From Gonium pectorale (lineage: Eukaryota > Chlorophyta > Chlorophyceae > Chlamydomonadales > Volvocaceae): DNA of 64,000 nucleotides. The stretch lies in contig LSYV01000001.1 of NCBI GenBank assembly GCA_001584585.1, forward strand, positions 27,069 through 91,068, in the 5' to 3' direction. Position 1 is the first letter of the stretch; each line of letters opens with the position of its first letter. A program made the translations under genes and the position numbers. Positions 13,701 through 24,100 of this stretch are shown here, piece by piece. The notes below the pieces were generated by a model. It had not been told where the DNA came from. It saw only the letters and a program-made list of their open reading frames with translations, and searched no databases.

Positions 13701-16210
13701 TGAGGAGGGGCAGAGGGCCCCGCAGCTGTCAGCCGCCAGCGCGGCGGGAGCAAGGGCAGAGGGCCCCGAGGCTTCCGGCCACCGTTGCGGCAGGTGATGG
13801 GGCAGGCGGCCTAACAGCTGTCGGCCGCCGGTAAGGTGGGAGGAGGGTCAGAGGGCCTTGCAACTCTTGGGCGCCAGCGCTGCGGGGGAAGGGGCAGAGG
13901 GCCCCGCAGCTGTCGGCCGTTGGTGCGGTGGAAGGAGGGGCAGAGGGCGCTGCAGCTGTCGGCCACCAGCGCGGCGGGCGGGGGGAAAGGGGCAGAGGGC
14001 CCCGCAGACGTCAGCCGCCAGCGCGGAGGGAGGAGGTGAAGACGGCCCAGCAGCTGTCAGCCGCCTGCACGGCGGGGGAAGGGGCACAGAGACCCGAGGC
14101 TTCCGGTCGCCGGTACGGACGGAGAAGGGGCAGGCGGCCTCGCAGCTGTCGGCCGCCGGCGCGGTGGGAGGAGGGGCAGAGGGACCCGCAGCTGTCGGCC
14201 GCTAGTGCGGCGGAAGGAGGGGCAGAGGACCCCACAGTTTCGGCCGCCAGCGCGGCGGGGGAAAACAGGCATAGGGGCCCCGCAGCCGTCAGCCGCCAGT
14301 GCGTCGGGAGGAGGGGCAGAGGGCCCCGCCGCTGTCGGTCGCCAGTGCGTCGGGAGGAGGGGCGCACGGGCCCGCAGCTGTCAGCCGCCAGCGCGGCGGG
14401 AGGAGTGGCAGACGGGCCCCGCAGCTGTCGGCTGCCAGCGCGGCGGGGAGAGGGGCAGAGGGACCCGCAGCTGTCAGCCGCCAGCACGGCGCGGGAACGG
14501 GCAGAGGGACCAAGGGCCGTGGGCCCCGCAGATGTCAGCCGCCAGCGGGGCGGGGAAAGGGGGCAGAGGGCCCCGCAGCTGTCGACCGTTGGTGCGGCAG
14601 CAGGAGGAGGGGCAGATTTCCCCGCAACTGTCAGCTGCCCGCGCGGCGGGGGAAGGGGCAGAGGGCCCCGCAGCTGTCAGCCGCCACCGCGGCGGGGAAA
14701 GGGGCAGAGGGACCCGCAGCTGTCGGTCGCCAGTGCGTCGGGAGGAGGGGCGCACGGGCCCCGCAGCTGTCGGCCGCCAGCGCGGCGGGAGAAGAGGCAG
14801 ACGGGCCCCGCAGCCGTCGGCCGACAGCGCGGCGGGGGAAGGGGCAGAGGGCCCCGCGGCTTTCGGCCGCCGGTGCTGCAGGAGAAGGAGCATGCGGCCT
14901 CGTAGTTGTCGGCCGCCGGTGTGGTGGGAGAAGGGGCAGAGGGCCCCGCAGCTGTCGGCCGCCACCGCGCCGGGGGAAGGGGCAGAGGGACCCGCAGCTG
15001 TCGGCCGTTGGTGCGCGGGGGAAGGGGCAGGGGGACCCGCAGCTGTCGGCCGTTGGTGCGCTGAGGAGGGGCAGAGGGCCCCGCAGCTGTCAGCCGCCAG
15101 CGCGGCGGGAGCAAGGGCAGAGGGCCCCGAGGCTTCCGGCCACCGTTGCGGCAGGTGATGGGGCAGGCGGCCTAACAGCTGTCGGCCGCCGGTAAGGTGG
15201 GAGGAGGGTCAGAGGGCCTTGCAACTCTTGGGCGCCAGCGCTGCGTGGGAAGGGGCAGAGGGCCCCGCAGCTGTCGGCCGTTGGTGCGCTGAGGAGGGGC
15301 AGAGGGCCCCGCAGCTGTCAGCCGCCAGCGCGGCGGGAGCAAGGGCAGAGGGCCCCGAGGCTTCCGGCCACCGTTGCGGCAGGTGATGGGGCAGGCGGCC
15401 TAACAGCTGTCGGCCGCCGGTAAGGTGGGAGGAGGGTCAGAGGGCCTTGCAACTCTTGGGCGCCAGCGCTGCGTGGGAAGGGGCAGAGGGCCCCGCAGCT
15501 GTCGGCCGTTGGTGCGGTGGAAGGAGGGGCAGAGGGCGCTGCAGCTGTCGGCCACCAGCGCGGCGGGCGGGGGGAAAGGGGCAGAGGGCCCCGCAGACGT
15601 CAGCCGCCAGCGCGGAGGGAGGAGGTGAAGACGGCCCAGCAGCTGTCAGCCGCCTGCACGGCGGAAGAAGGGGCACAGAGACCCGAGTCTTCCGGCCGCC
15701 GGTACGGACGGAGAAGGGGCAGGCGGCCTCGCAGCTGTCGGCCGCCGGCGCGGTGGGAGGAGGGTCAGAGGGCCCTGCAGCTGTCGGCCGTTGGTGCGGC
15801 GGGGGAAGGGGCAGAAGGCCCCGCAGTTGTCGGCCGCCAGCACGGCGGGGGAAAAGAGGCAGAGGGCCCCGCAGCCGTCAGCCGCCAGTGCGTCGGGAGG
15901 AGGGGCAGAGGGCCCCGCCGCTGTCGGTCGCCAGTGCGGCGGAAGGAGGGGCAGAGGACCCCACAGTTTCGGCCGCCAGCACGGCGGGGGGAAAGAGACA
16001 GAGGGTCCCGCAGCCGTCAGCCGCCAGTGCGTCGGGAGGAGGGGCAGAGGGCCCCGCCGCTGTCGGTCGCCAGTGCGTCGGTAGGAGGGGCGCACGGGCC
16101 CTGCAGCCGTCAGCCGCCAGCGCGGCGGGAGAAGAGGCAGACGGGCCCCGCAGCTGTCGGCCTCCACCGCGGGAGGAGGGGCAGAGGGCCCCGCAGCTGT
16201 CGGCCGCCAG
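1..16210 (+). repeat. 45-bp GC-rich satellite array with higher-order blocks
   Basis: Direct tandem array of about 360 monomers, mostly 45 bp (some 42-57). Each monomer carries GGGGCAGAGGGCCCCGCAG, CTGTCAGCCGCC and a CCGCC-AGCGC-GGCGG inverted repeat. Because 45 is a multiple of 3 and the monomer lacks stops, most of the six frames stay open for hundreds of codons with a 15-residue repeat; none looks like a real protein. Monomers are arranged in larger blocks: about 1-1565 recurs almost identically at 1736-3301, and one variant block start recurs at 381, 2117, 3943, 6469, 10323, 11336 and 13202. The array runs off the left edge. It could be pericentromeric, subtelomeric or an interstitial minisatellite; the sequence alone does not decide. 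Confidence 0.95.
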
Positions 16211-16317
16211 CTGCGGGCCCCTCTGCCCCTCCTCCCGCCGCGCTGTCGGCCGCCAGCTGCGGGCCCCTCTGCCCCTCCTTCCGCCGCGCTGGCGGCTGAA
16301 AGCTGCGGGGCCCTCGA
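16211..16317 (-). repeat. Inverted satellite monomers at the array end
   Basis: The array flips orientation at CGGCCGCCAGCTGCGGG. Two monomers follow in reverse complement (CAGCTGCGGGCCCCTCTGCCCC twice, about 50 bp apart), giving a foldback with the last direct monomers. Unique-looking sequence begins at about 16318. Confidence 0.8.
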
Positions 16318-16529
16318 CGACCGTCCGCCCGCAGCATCAAAGCCACGCCGCGTGCGCTTCATGGCGCGCCTCCTGCAGTTTGCCACGCATCACCGCCACC
16401 GCCCCACCGCCGCCCGCTAGGCCCAGCTCATCGGCCGCATCCCCCGCATGGCGCACGCCAGCTGCTTGGTACACATTTGCCACCGCCGTCTTTGCCTCGT
16501 GCATTCGCCAGGACCATGCCAGCCTCGCA

Positions 16530-19500
16530 AGCATGCCGCCGCGCCAGCGATACCTCACCTTTGTCCACTCAGTGCGCAGCACACCAGACGGTGACGGCTA
16601 CTTTCGGCACATTGTGCGCCGCACGCTCGTCAACATGGAGCAGCGTGCCGAATCGACCGCACGGAACCGGGAGATCTGGCGCGTGCGGTGGCGGGAGCTG
16701 CGACAGCACGGCTACGTGGCCGACTGTGAGGGCCAGGGCTCGACATCCGACAGTAGTGACGAAGGTTGCCCTGCTCAGGGTGACAGCGTCACCACGGCCT
16801 TGGGCGGTGACAGGGACTGTGGAGACCGCCTTTGAGCCGCTCGATGACTATGCCGCTGGGGCCGTGCAAGTGGATGACAGTGCGCTCGTGGCACAACTTG
16901 AGCAACTGGCAGCCGAGGGCATGACGGCAGCCGACCACTGCTACCAGGGTGCTGCCAGCGCGATGCAACGGCCGCCGCCTTCCAGTGGCCCACCACTGCC
17001 GTGCGGCTGGGTGGCCACATCCAACGGGGCCGTTCACGCTGAGGCGCTGAAGCAGATGCTTATCCACGCCAAGAACTGGGAGCCAGGCGCGGGGCCGTCC
17101 GCAGGCGACGGCAGCCACTCTGGGGGACAGGGACAGCGCTTGGTGCTGGAGCGCGGCGCGGATGGGCGTGTCATTGGCGCATGTGTCTTCTGGCATGGCA
17201 CAAGCGTCCAGGGCGCACTGTCAGGCGCCCATGAAGTGGCGTCGGCGCTGCTGCCAGCCGGAGAATGCCCGCCGTACATCCAGCTCCTGCAGCCACCGGA
17301 CATGATTGACACCGTCAACCTCTTCACCCTGTCGCTCGATCAGGCCGTGGGTTTCGCGCTCATGGCACAGGTCTTCCATGCCGACCGAGCTGCGGTGGCC
17401 GCACAGCAGCGCAGAGCAGCCTTCATGCCGCTGTGGCTGCTGCTCACGGGGGGGGGGGGCCGGCACCGGCAAGGGCCAGGGAGTGAAAGCGCCGGCGTGG
17501 TACGTTTTTCAGCACGACACGCCCGCCTGAATGGTAGCGTGCGCCTACACGTGGCGAGCGGCCATCAACATCACCACTCCGGCGCAGCGTGCGCTGTCGA
17601 CACATGCCACCTTTGGACTGTCGCTCGCGGTCGGGAGGGCGACCAACGGCAGGGACAATCGGCGCAAGCACGAGCGCAGGTGTGTGGAAGAGCACGGGTG
17701 CAGTGCGCTCTTGTACGTACATGCAACATGCTCACGGGCCGAGCAAGACATGCGGGTGATTGCATAGCGCTGCTTGCCGCTGCCGAGTGTCGCGCACTAT
17801 TTGCAAGACCACCTCATTGTGATGCCGGCTCTGACAATGTTGCAACCTGCTATGTGGTACCGCCTTCCCCAGGTGCAGCGCAACCTTGCCAGCGGGCTTG
17901 TGTTCATGGACGAGATCAGCTTTGTGGGGCAGGCCCATCTAGGGGCCTGCAACGTGGCCGCCCCTGGGGCCTGCCAGCACCGTGCCCACATTAGCTACGC
18001 CACCACCGACCTCCTCGTGGGCCGTCACGTGGTCATGTCAGCGACCCACCGCAGCATGGCCCCGTTGGCTGCAAGCCCCTGCACTACGCCGCCCACCTTC
18101 GCCTCCAGACAGAGCTCGATGGCACCGACACATACGCTGACTTCAAGGCCAGTGCCAGCAGGGTGCTCCCAAAGAACCATCTCAGCGGGCTCGAGTGCAC
18201 CAGGCGCGCCGGCACAGCAAGCGTGTGATGCGCTGGCGCGCTGTCGACTCAATGTACAACGAGGGCGGACTCAGCCGCACAGAGACTGGCCGTCCCCGAA
18301 CTGGCCGCGCTGCAGCTCTGGCCAGTACCCTTGCCCCAGACAAGCTGGGCGACCTGCTGCCGGATCTACTACTTTGAAGGTGCCATCTACACGCTCCAGG
18401 ACACCGTCAACCCCGATGCTGGCCACTGCCGGAACACCACGGGGGACGGGACGAACGTCACATGTCTTGCTCTGTACCCGCCCGCCCTATTGGAAACGTC
18501 GCGCCTTCGGGCGTGTATGGCCGTAGAGGCGGGCTCCCTCTTTCTATGCAGGTTTCTCTTTTTTAACACCACCGGCATCCTCCTGGACCCCCGAGAGCCC
18601 CCAGACAGCGGCACCGGTGACATCTGGGACCTCCGATACATGCCCCTGGCCGTGTTTGTGCGGCCAGAGAGCGTGCACCTTGACAACTTGGCACCGGACA
18701 AGCTCTTCCCCAGCGGCTCCATCCCCATTGTGCCCACCACCAGCTCTGGCCTCACCATGTCCCTGCCGGAGGCCGTCGACTTTGGTGACGGCCGGGGCAA
18801 GGTGACCAGCATCAACATGCGTGGCACCAACCTGCCATTGTCCGACTGCTACGTGGTGACCGACTACTTTGCGCAAGGCCTGTTGTTTGGGAGCGAGCCG
18901 TGGGTTGTAGACCTCACACCCGTGCCATCTGGCAACACGACACCCAGCATCAAGCAGGCTGCCGTGTACGTCATGCTCTCCCGCTTTCGGCGCCTGTCCA
19001 GTGTCAAATTGCTGCGGCCGCTGTATAGGGAGGGCCTGGCCAGCGGTGCACACCTGGGCATCCCCACGTTCAAGGTGGCCGTGGACGCCTTTGAGGCCGC
19101 CACCACCATGTCGCCGGACCTGGTAGCGTTCTTATACCACGTTGAGCTGGGGTCCGCGCCTCCAGGGCCTCCTTGGCCGACCTGCGCGCCAAGCTCATGG
19201 CGCAGCACGGCTTGGAAGCCACCCCGGAAGCTGACAGCGAGGAACGCATTGCAGTATATGCGGCATTCTTGGAGACGCGGAAGGGTGCTAGTGCACGGCA
19301 GCTCCTTGGAGATGCCAACAAGTCACTTAAAGCCGCAAAGCGTCCCCAGCCGGCCAGCAACGACGGTCCACCCGACGGGACCACGCCAAAGCGGCGCAGG
19401 GGGGGGGGGCCTGCTGCTCCTGCAACGACAACTGCCCCACCAGTCGCGCCAGCTGCTGCAGCCCCCGCCCGCGCTGATGGGGCCGCTGAGCGGTCGCATC

Positions 19501-20120
19501 TGCTGCAACACGAGCACGCTGACTGCCTGGGCCTGTCAGGGCCTCCTGCAGGGGAGTGGGTATGCGCATGCTGCGTGCCCCTCCTCGACGTCTCCGTCAG
19601 AACGCCCCCGCCGCCCTGCTCAACGGCGGAGGTGGCGGCTGGGGCTGCGGACACCCCCCAGCCGCCTGCCAGTGAAGGGCCCTGTCCTACCCCTGCAGCT
19701 GCTGGAGTGGTTGAGGAGGCCGGCGGGTCGTCCCCCGTTGCAGGGGCGGCACGGGCGCTGGCAGTGGCTCGGTCGCCCACCCCACGGGCCGGTATTGGTA
19801 CCGGAGTCTGGCAGGCGTCGCCCTCTCCGCCCGAGGCTCCTGTGCAGTCGGCCTCCCCGTGCTCCGCACCGTCAGCCCAGGCCCTGCCAGCCATTGTGCC
19901 AGCAGGCAATGTAGCCGCACGATCCGCCTCCCGGGAGGCACCAGCAGCCCTCCCGCGAGTTCAGCCCCCCAGCAGGCGACACCGCCGCCACAGACACGTC
20001 AGCAGCAGCAGCGGCAGCCCCACGCGTCGCAGCGGCCAAAGCAAGAGAAGCAGCTCCCGCCGCCGTCCTCGCCGTCACCATCCGGACCCACCGCCCTCCC
20101 GCCGGCCGGCTTGTTTGTGA
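16530..20120 (+). pseudogene. Decayed PIF1/Helitron-type helicase (transposon protein)
   Basis: Superfamily 1 DNA helicase pieces lie in the right order but in different frames. There is an N-terminal region with RYLTFVHSVRSTPDGDGYF (about 16545), a Walker A GGAGTGKG at 17453-17476, a motif Ia-like stretch (about 17531), Walker B MDEISFVG (D codon 17909), and a C-terminal part with TDYFAQG and YVMLSR (18967-18984), the motif VI of PIF1 helicases. The frame breaks at a G-run at 17450-17459, again before 17774 and near 19150. A tail in another frame (19173-20120) has CLGL..PP.GEWVC..C (19515-19574), like the C-terminal half of a PHD finger, and an RS-rich end. A 124-bp retro-insertion at 18441-18564 lies inside. 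Helicases of this kind are encoded by Helitrons and related elements; no Rep domain or Helitron end was recognised. Some frame breaks could be homopolymer sequencing errors. Confidence 0.6.
18441..18564 (+). mobile_element. Retroelement 3'-tail module insertion, 124 bp, 8-bp duplication
   Basis: Flanked by AACACCAC at 18433-18440 and 18565-18572. It starts GGGGGACGGGACGAACG, contains the hairpin GCGCC-UUCG-GGCGU and the conserved CCGTAGAGGCGGGC, and ends GTTTCTCTTTTTT. Insert plus duplication is 132 bp, a multiple of 3, so the helicase frame stays open through it. The same sequence is the 3' end of the reverse transcriptase element at 43099-45386. Confidence 0.9.
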
Positions 20121-20139
20121 AGTCGTCTGTCGCGGAGGC

Positions 20140-21030
20140 AGGCGGCCCAGGGCACGTGGCAGGAGGGCCTTCCCGCATGGGCGTGGGGCGTGGGGCGTGG
20201 GGCGTGGGGCGTGGGGCGTGGGGCGCTTTTTTGATGCCGCCGCCTTTGACGTCATCTTCACGTCCCTGGTGTCTTCCACGTTCGTCCGCTTCGGGCCTTG
20301 CCTTGTTCGCCAGATCTGCGGCATCCCCATGGGCATCTCGGCCGCGCCCTTTATTGCGAACCTCTTTCTGGGCTGGTACGAGTTCGAGTTCCTGGCGCAG
20401 ATGCACGTCCCGGCGCTCTCGGCCCCTGCCCGCGACGTCCTGGCGGCTTTCGGATATACCAATCGTTTTCTTGATGACCTCCTGTCCCTGAATAACGCTC
20501 ACCTGCCGCACGTCCTCCGGCAGGACCAGCACTACCGCGGCCTTCACGGGCTGTACCCCACCTGCCTCCAGGTTGAACGACAGCGGCACCCCCACCTCGG
20601 CCCCCATGCCCTGCCATTCCTGGACATTCTCCTGGTCCTACGCTCGGCCCCTGATGGCACCGCCCGCCTCGTCACCCGGCTCTACGACAAACGGGATCAG
20701 CCTTGCTTTCAAGGCCTCCGCCTCACGCGGTTCATTGCTGCAGACAGCAACGTTAATACTCCCACCAAGCGGGCCCTCCTCGCCAGCCAGTTCCACCGCC
20801 TCCGCCGTGTCATCACCGATCCGGACAACTTCGCCTTCGAGATGGCACGCATTGTGCAAGCACTCCACGGCAGCGGATACTCCCAGCGCAACTTGCTCCG
20901 GACTTATGGATGGCTCCTCCAGTTTACGCCACATGCCTTCTACTATGCTCGCCGTACCCCCGCCTACCGTGACCTCCTCATGAGGACCCGGACCTACCTC
21001 CAAGACCCGGCGACGTACCAGCCCTCGTAG
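20140..21030 (+). CDS. Reverse transcriptase, C-terminal part (Penelope-like), copy 1
   Basis: The frame ends at TAG 21028-21030. Motifs: QICGIPMGISAAPFIANLF (fingers/palm motif), YTNRFLDDLLSL with the catalytic DD as FLDD rather than the usual YxDD, LPFLDILLVLR, and TRLYDKRDQP. These are typical of Penelope-like and related reverse transcriptases, which keep IPMG and FLD(L/I) motifs. Copy 2 on the other strand (44244-45386) is clearly homologous over the whole length. Copy 1 has a (GGGGCGT)n expansion at 20179-20226 just before RFFDAAAFDVIF, where copy 2 has unique residues. No GIY-YIG endonuclease is visible after the reverse transcriptase. No start codon can be assigned because the copy is 5' truncated. 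Confidence 0.7.
   Translation, partial: RRPRARGRRAFPHGRGAWGVGRGAWGVGRFFDAAAFDVIFTSLVSSTFVRFGPCLVRQICGIPMGISAAPFIANLFLGWYEFEFLAQMHVPALSAPARDVLAAFGYTNRFLDDLLSLNNAHLPHVLRQDQHYRGLHGLYPTCLQVERQRHPHLGPHALPFLDILLVLRSAPDGTARLVTRLYDKRDQPCFQGLRLTRFIAADSNVNTPTKRALLASQFHRLRRVITDPDNFAFEMARIVQALHGSGYSQRNLLRTYGWLLQFTPHAFYYARRTPAYRDLLMRTRTYLQDPATYQPS
20179..20226 (+). repeat. (GGGGCGT)n microsatellite inside the reverse transcriptase frame
   Basis: About six units of a 7-bp repeat in a row. Seven is not a multiple of 3, so copy-number change shifts the reading frame. Absent from the other copy of the element. Confidence 0.85.
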
Positions 21031-22069
21031 CCACGCCCTGTGGGATCCGGCAGACTCGACGCCTGCCCGCCGTCGTCGCCGTGCCAGCCCTCCTACACCC
21101 CCCCCCACCAGATCTGCCCCCCCTGCCGGCACCCGTCGTCGCCAGTCGCCAGCTGCGGACCTGGCTTTCCCCTCACCGTCGCACAGGGTCATTGGTATGC
21201 TTGTGCCCCGCCGTGGCTCGGAAATGATGGCATCGGCCAGGGCCCCGTTGCCCCAACTGCCACTCGCTGATCCGCCCGCCACGGCTGTCCCGCGTGTGAC
21301 TCCTGCCTTTGCTTCACGCCGTCACTCCGCATCCATGCCTGTGCATCCTTGCCTCTCTGCCTGTCTGCATGCACTGGCCGCTATTCCTCACGTGCCCCTA
21401 CAGGCGGTGGGGATCTGCCCTCCAGACCGCCGCCTGTCCCCTTGGGCCCTTGGCTTTATCGCCGTCGCCTCGTTCCTTTGCCCCGTGTCCTCTTTCCCCG
21501 AGCCCGTGCCCGTAGGACCCGCTGCCGTACCCGGGCCCCTCCACCTCGCCCGGGCAGCCTACCCCCTCTCTTTCCTGCCAGTCCATCGGCGGCCACCTGC
21601 GGGGAGGGAAATCCTGTGGCCTGCTTCTGCGCGTCAACATTTTCCACATGCCCGCGACTGCTTCGAGCGCCGACGGTTCCTGACTCTCTCTCTTTCTCTC
21701 ATCCATTCCAGGTCTGTATTATGCCGATCGGCGGTTCGGGGATGCGGGCTGGGCGACCCGCGAATGGTAACCGCTAGCCGCCGATGGACTGGCCCCTTCG
21801 TCGACCGCTTGCCGGACCCTCTACTTATCGTCAGGTAACTATTCTGGTAACACCGCGGGGGGGGGCCGTCTGCTCGTATGCCTCGCCCGCCATGCCCTGT
21901 ACTCGGCGCCCTGCTGGAAACATCACACCCTCGGGTGTGTATGTCCGTAGAGGCTGCCTTCCCCGTTTCTGGTTATCGTTTTTTGGCGTGACTCACTGCG
22001 AGGGCGCCGGCAGGCGGAGGCACCCACAGCAGCCCAGCGCTCAACAGCAGGCCGTGACAGTACTGCAGG

Positions 22070-22536
22070 GTTGCGGTCTGGGTTCCTATTGGGGGGCTCC
22101 GGGCGCCAACGAGCAGCACAGGCGCCTCGCCCGGCGCCCAGCGACATGGTGGTCTCCAGCAGCAGCGACACTGACAGCGTTGACTACGGTGCCATCCTGG
22201 ACTCCCGCGGCTATCGCCACTTGGCAGCGGCTGCACGTGGGCCTCCAGACCCTCCCGGGCCTCATCACGATCCGGTGGAAGCCCTGGCGCACCAGGCACT
22301 GTGGGGGCTCCGCGCGACGCGTCCATTTTGCTCGTGGCGAGCTGGGCGGGACCTCGTGCTCGCCTACCTGCGTGGATCTGCAGCACTTGCGGGACCTTGC
22401 GGTGGAGACCAGCCAGTCCTCCGCGCTGCCGGCGGTGGCCCTTGGAGCATTGGCGGAGGCTGCTATGGAGCTTCAGAAGGCCTTCGATTTGCAGCAGGAG
22501 GCTGGAGGCGGGGTTGTCGCCTACGGGCCTTGCGCT
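22070..22536 (+). repeat. Repeat family D, copy 1
   Basis: Homologous to 54060-54535 in the same orientation, with many substitutions and small indels (shared: CTTGGAGCATTGGCGGAGGC, TTGCAGCAGGAGGC). It passes directly into family C at GTCGCAGGGTGCC, so D and C look like one element. A frame from 22146 (MVVSSSSDTDSVDYG) is open, but no domain was recognised. Confidence 0.6.
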
Positions 22537-22990
22537 TAGTCGCAGGGTGCCTGCTGAGTTTGGTGGTTGGGCTTGGGGTTCGGGGGTGTGGCGGGGTGGT
22601 CGCCTGCAGGCCTCGCGCTCCGTCGCAGGGTGCCCGCTGGGTTTGGTGGTTGGATTTGGGTTTTGGAGGGTGTGGTGGGTTTTTGGTGGTGGGTGTTGCA
22701 GAGCGTTGTTTTTCTGGGTGGTTTGAGGTACGGTACCCTTGTTGCGGCAGGTGCCGTTTGCTGCTCTGTTTCGGCGGGTCGCAGGGGGGGGGGTAGGGGT
22801 TCGGGTTGCGGGCTTTTGCTAGGGGAGGGGGTGGTTTGCTGCCTGTGCTCCACGGGCCCTTTCGGTCTGTTTTCTCTCTTGTCCTGTTGTTCAGCTTCTC
22901 CTTTCCTTTGTTTAGGGGCTGCCTGTCCCTCCCGTTGTCTGCGCCCTTTCTCGCCTCTCCGCCTGTAACCTTTCCACAGAAAAAAGCAGC
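22537..22990 (+). repeat. Repeat family C, copy 1
   Basis: Starts CGCAGGGTGCCTGCTGAG, is G/T rich (TTTGGTGGTTGGG repeated), includes GTTTGCTGCCTGTGCTCCAC and ends at CTGTAACCTTTCCACAG followed by A-run. Other copies: 38524-39000 (minus), 55484-56010 (minus), 56346-56650 (plus). Copy 1 lacks the middle part seen in the others. A constant A-tailed end suggests a retroelement 3' region. Confidence 0.65.
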
Positions 22991-23013
22991 CGGCCGCAGG
23001 GTGCCCTCCCGGG

Positions 23014-23655
23014 GTGACTGCACTTCCTGCAACCTCCTCCGATGGTGCAGCAATGCGCACCGCTCAGTTCAGCGCTGCCAGAGGTCGTGGTGGGCAAAGA
23101 GCCGCTGCCAGCCGTGCTGGCCTGACGGTACTGGGCAGCCGGGTCGCCCAACGTGGGCGCGCACCCGCTGCAAAGTCTGGTAGCAGGCGCAGCGGTGAAG
23201 CCCCGCGACAGGTGGAGGGAATACCTGGGGACCTGCCTAAACAGCAGGCCCTCCAGCACCGGGCCCAGCCCAGCCCTGCTGCGGTCACCGCACTTGCGCC
23301 GGCGGCTGCTGTCCCAGTGGCCCCAACAGTGCCAGCAGTGCCAACCACTTGTTGCGATGTGGCCCTGGATGCCTTGCAGCCCGTCCACAGTACAGACATT
23401 GCCGCCCGGCCCGCCGGGTCCACAGCTATCGGCCGCTGTCCAGGCAGGAGATCTGGCCGCCTTCCTGCGCGTCATGGACGCCCGCACCTCCCCGTCCCAG
23501 TTCTTGGTGACTGTGGGAGCGGAGCAGCGGACCTGACCACCGCGAATCAGGAGTACATCGGGCGCTGGCAGCTAACGGAGCTGTGGTTCGGGCGCATGCT
23601 ATCCGACAGCTCTGTCAATGCCTACATCCTGGCGCTACGGGTGAGCTCCCTCTTA
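23014..23655 (+). pseudogene. Possible Ulp1-like (C48) protease fragment
   Basis: An open frame ends with YIGRWQLTELWFGRMLSDSSVNAYILALR (positions about 23550-23640), followed by GTGAGC, a good donor. The WLxDxxINxY-like string LSDSSVNAYILAL resembles the N-terminal signature of Ulp1/C48 cysteine proteases, which algal DNA transposons often carry. The catalytic His, Asp and Cys are not present, because the following sequence is a retroelement 3' end in reverse orientation. The upstream Ala/Pro-rich part has no recognisable domain. It could also be an unrelated exon. Confidence 0.3.
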
Positions 23656-23689
23656 TACCCTCCAGTGCACAACGTCCACATCACGGTCC

Positions 23690-24100
23690 ATCCCCACCGC
23701 CTAAAAGGGCACGTGCGGACGAGCAGGCAGTGCATGGCAAAAGGCATACAGGCAGGGGTGCGGAGCGACGGCGTGAAGCAAAAGGCAGTGGGCACACAAT
23801 GGGACAGCCGTGGCGGGCGGATCAGCGTGTGGCAGTGGGCAAGGGGGTCGTGGGTGGCGTCCAGGGGAAGGGCGGGTGTGCCGGCTGGCGGGCTGAGCTG
23901 GAGGGGGCGAAGGGCTGGCGCGGCTACGATGGCTGGTATGCCACCAAGATTCGCAATTCGTCCATGGGCCCCCCGGCTTTGACGGACGTGTAACCTGTAA
24001 CTTGTAGCCAACGGGTCCCGGAGGTAGGCCCGGGTACTCATGACGGAAGGCGGGAGTACGGCGAGCATGGTAAAAGGCGTGGAGCCATTCTGCGGCTATG
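23690..24100 (-). mobile_element. Penelope-like retroelement remnant, 3' part
   Basis: The minus strand reads AFYHARRTPAFRHEYPGLPP, matching the C terminus of the reverse transcriptase copies (AFYYARRTPAYRD), then the same 3' region (CACTTGCTGATCCGCCCGCC-like, about 23810-23840) as at 21250 and 43790. No intact frame remains. Confidence 0.65.

Larger units (their letters stand above)
20130..21984 (+). mobile_element. Penelope-like retroelement, 5'-truncated copy 1 with 3' end
   Basis: Contains the reverse transcriptase reading frame to 21030, then about 950 bp of non-coding 3' region shared with copy 2: a GTGCCCCGCCGTGGCTCGG stretch near 21205, a CAGGCGGTGGGGATCTGCCC stretch near 21401, and GGTCTGTATTATGCCGATCG near 21712. 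It ends with the B version of the tail module (about 21856-21984) finishing TTTCTGGTTATCGTTTTTT. The 5' part seen in copy 2 (LYTNIP motif) is missing. The 3' region is also found alone at 54536-54883 and 56082-56345. Confidence 0.75.

Noticed and set aside
1..16210. Long open frames (up to about 560 codons) in the satellite
   Set aside because: They are open on both strands and in several frames at once, follow the monomer, and lack any domain.
1..16210. CRISPR-like array
   Set aside because: Monomers are contiguous without unique spacers, and the genome is eukaryotic.
15447..16835. 462-codon frame running from satellite into the helicase region
   Set aside because: It fuses repeat translation with transposon sequence; only the last part resembles a protein.
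18441..18564. Hammerhead ribozyme in the tail module
   Set aside because: GAAAC and GUC are present, but the CUGANGA core is absent in both module types.
18520..18564. RNA polymerase III promoter in the tail module
   Set aside because: TGGCCGTAGAGG is only weakly like an A box, there is no B box, and the T-run is better explained as the retroelement end.
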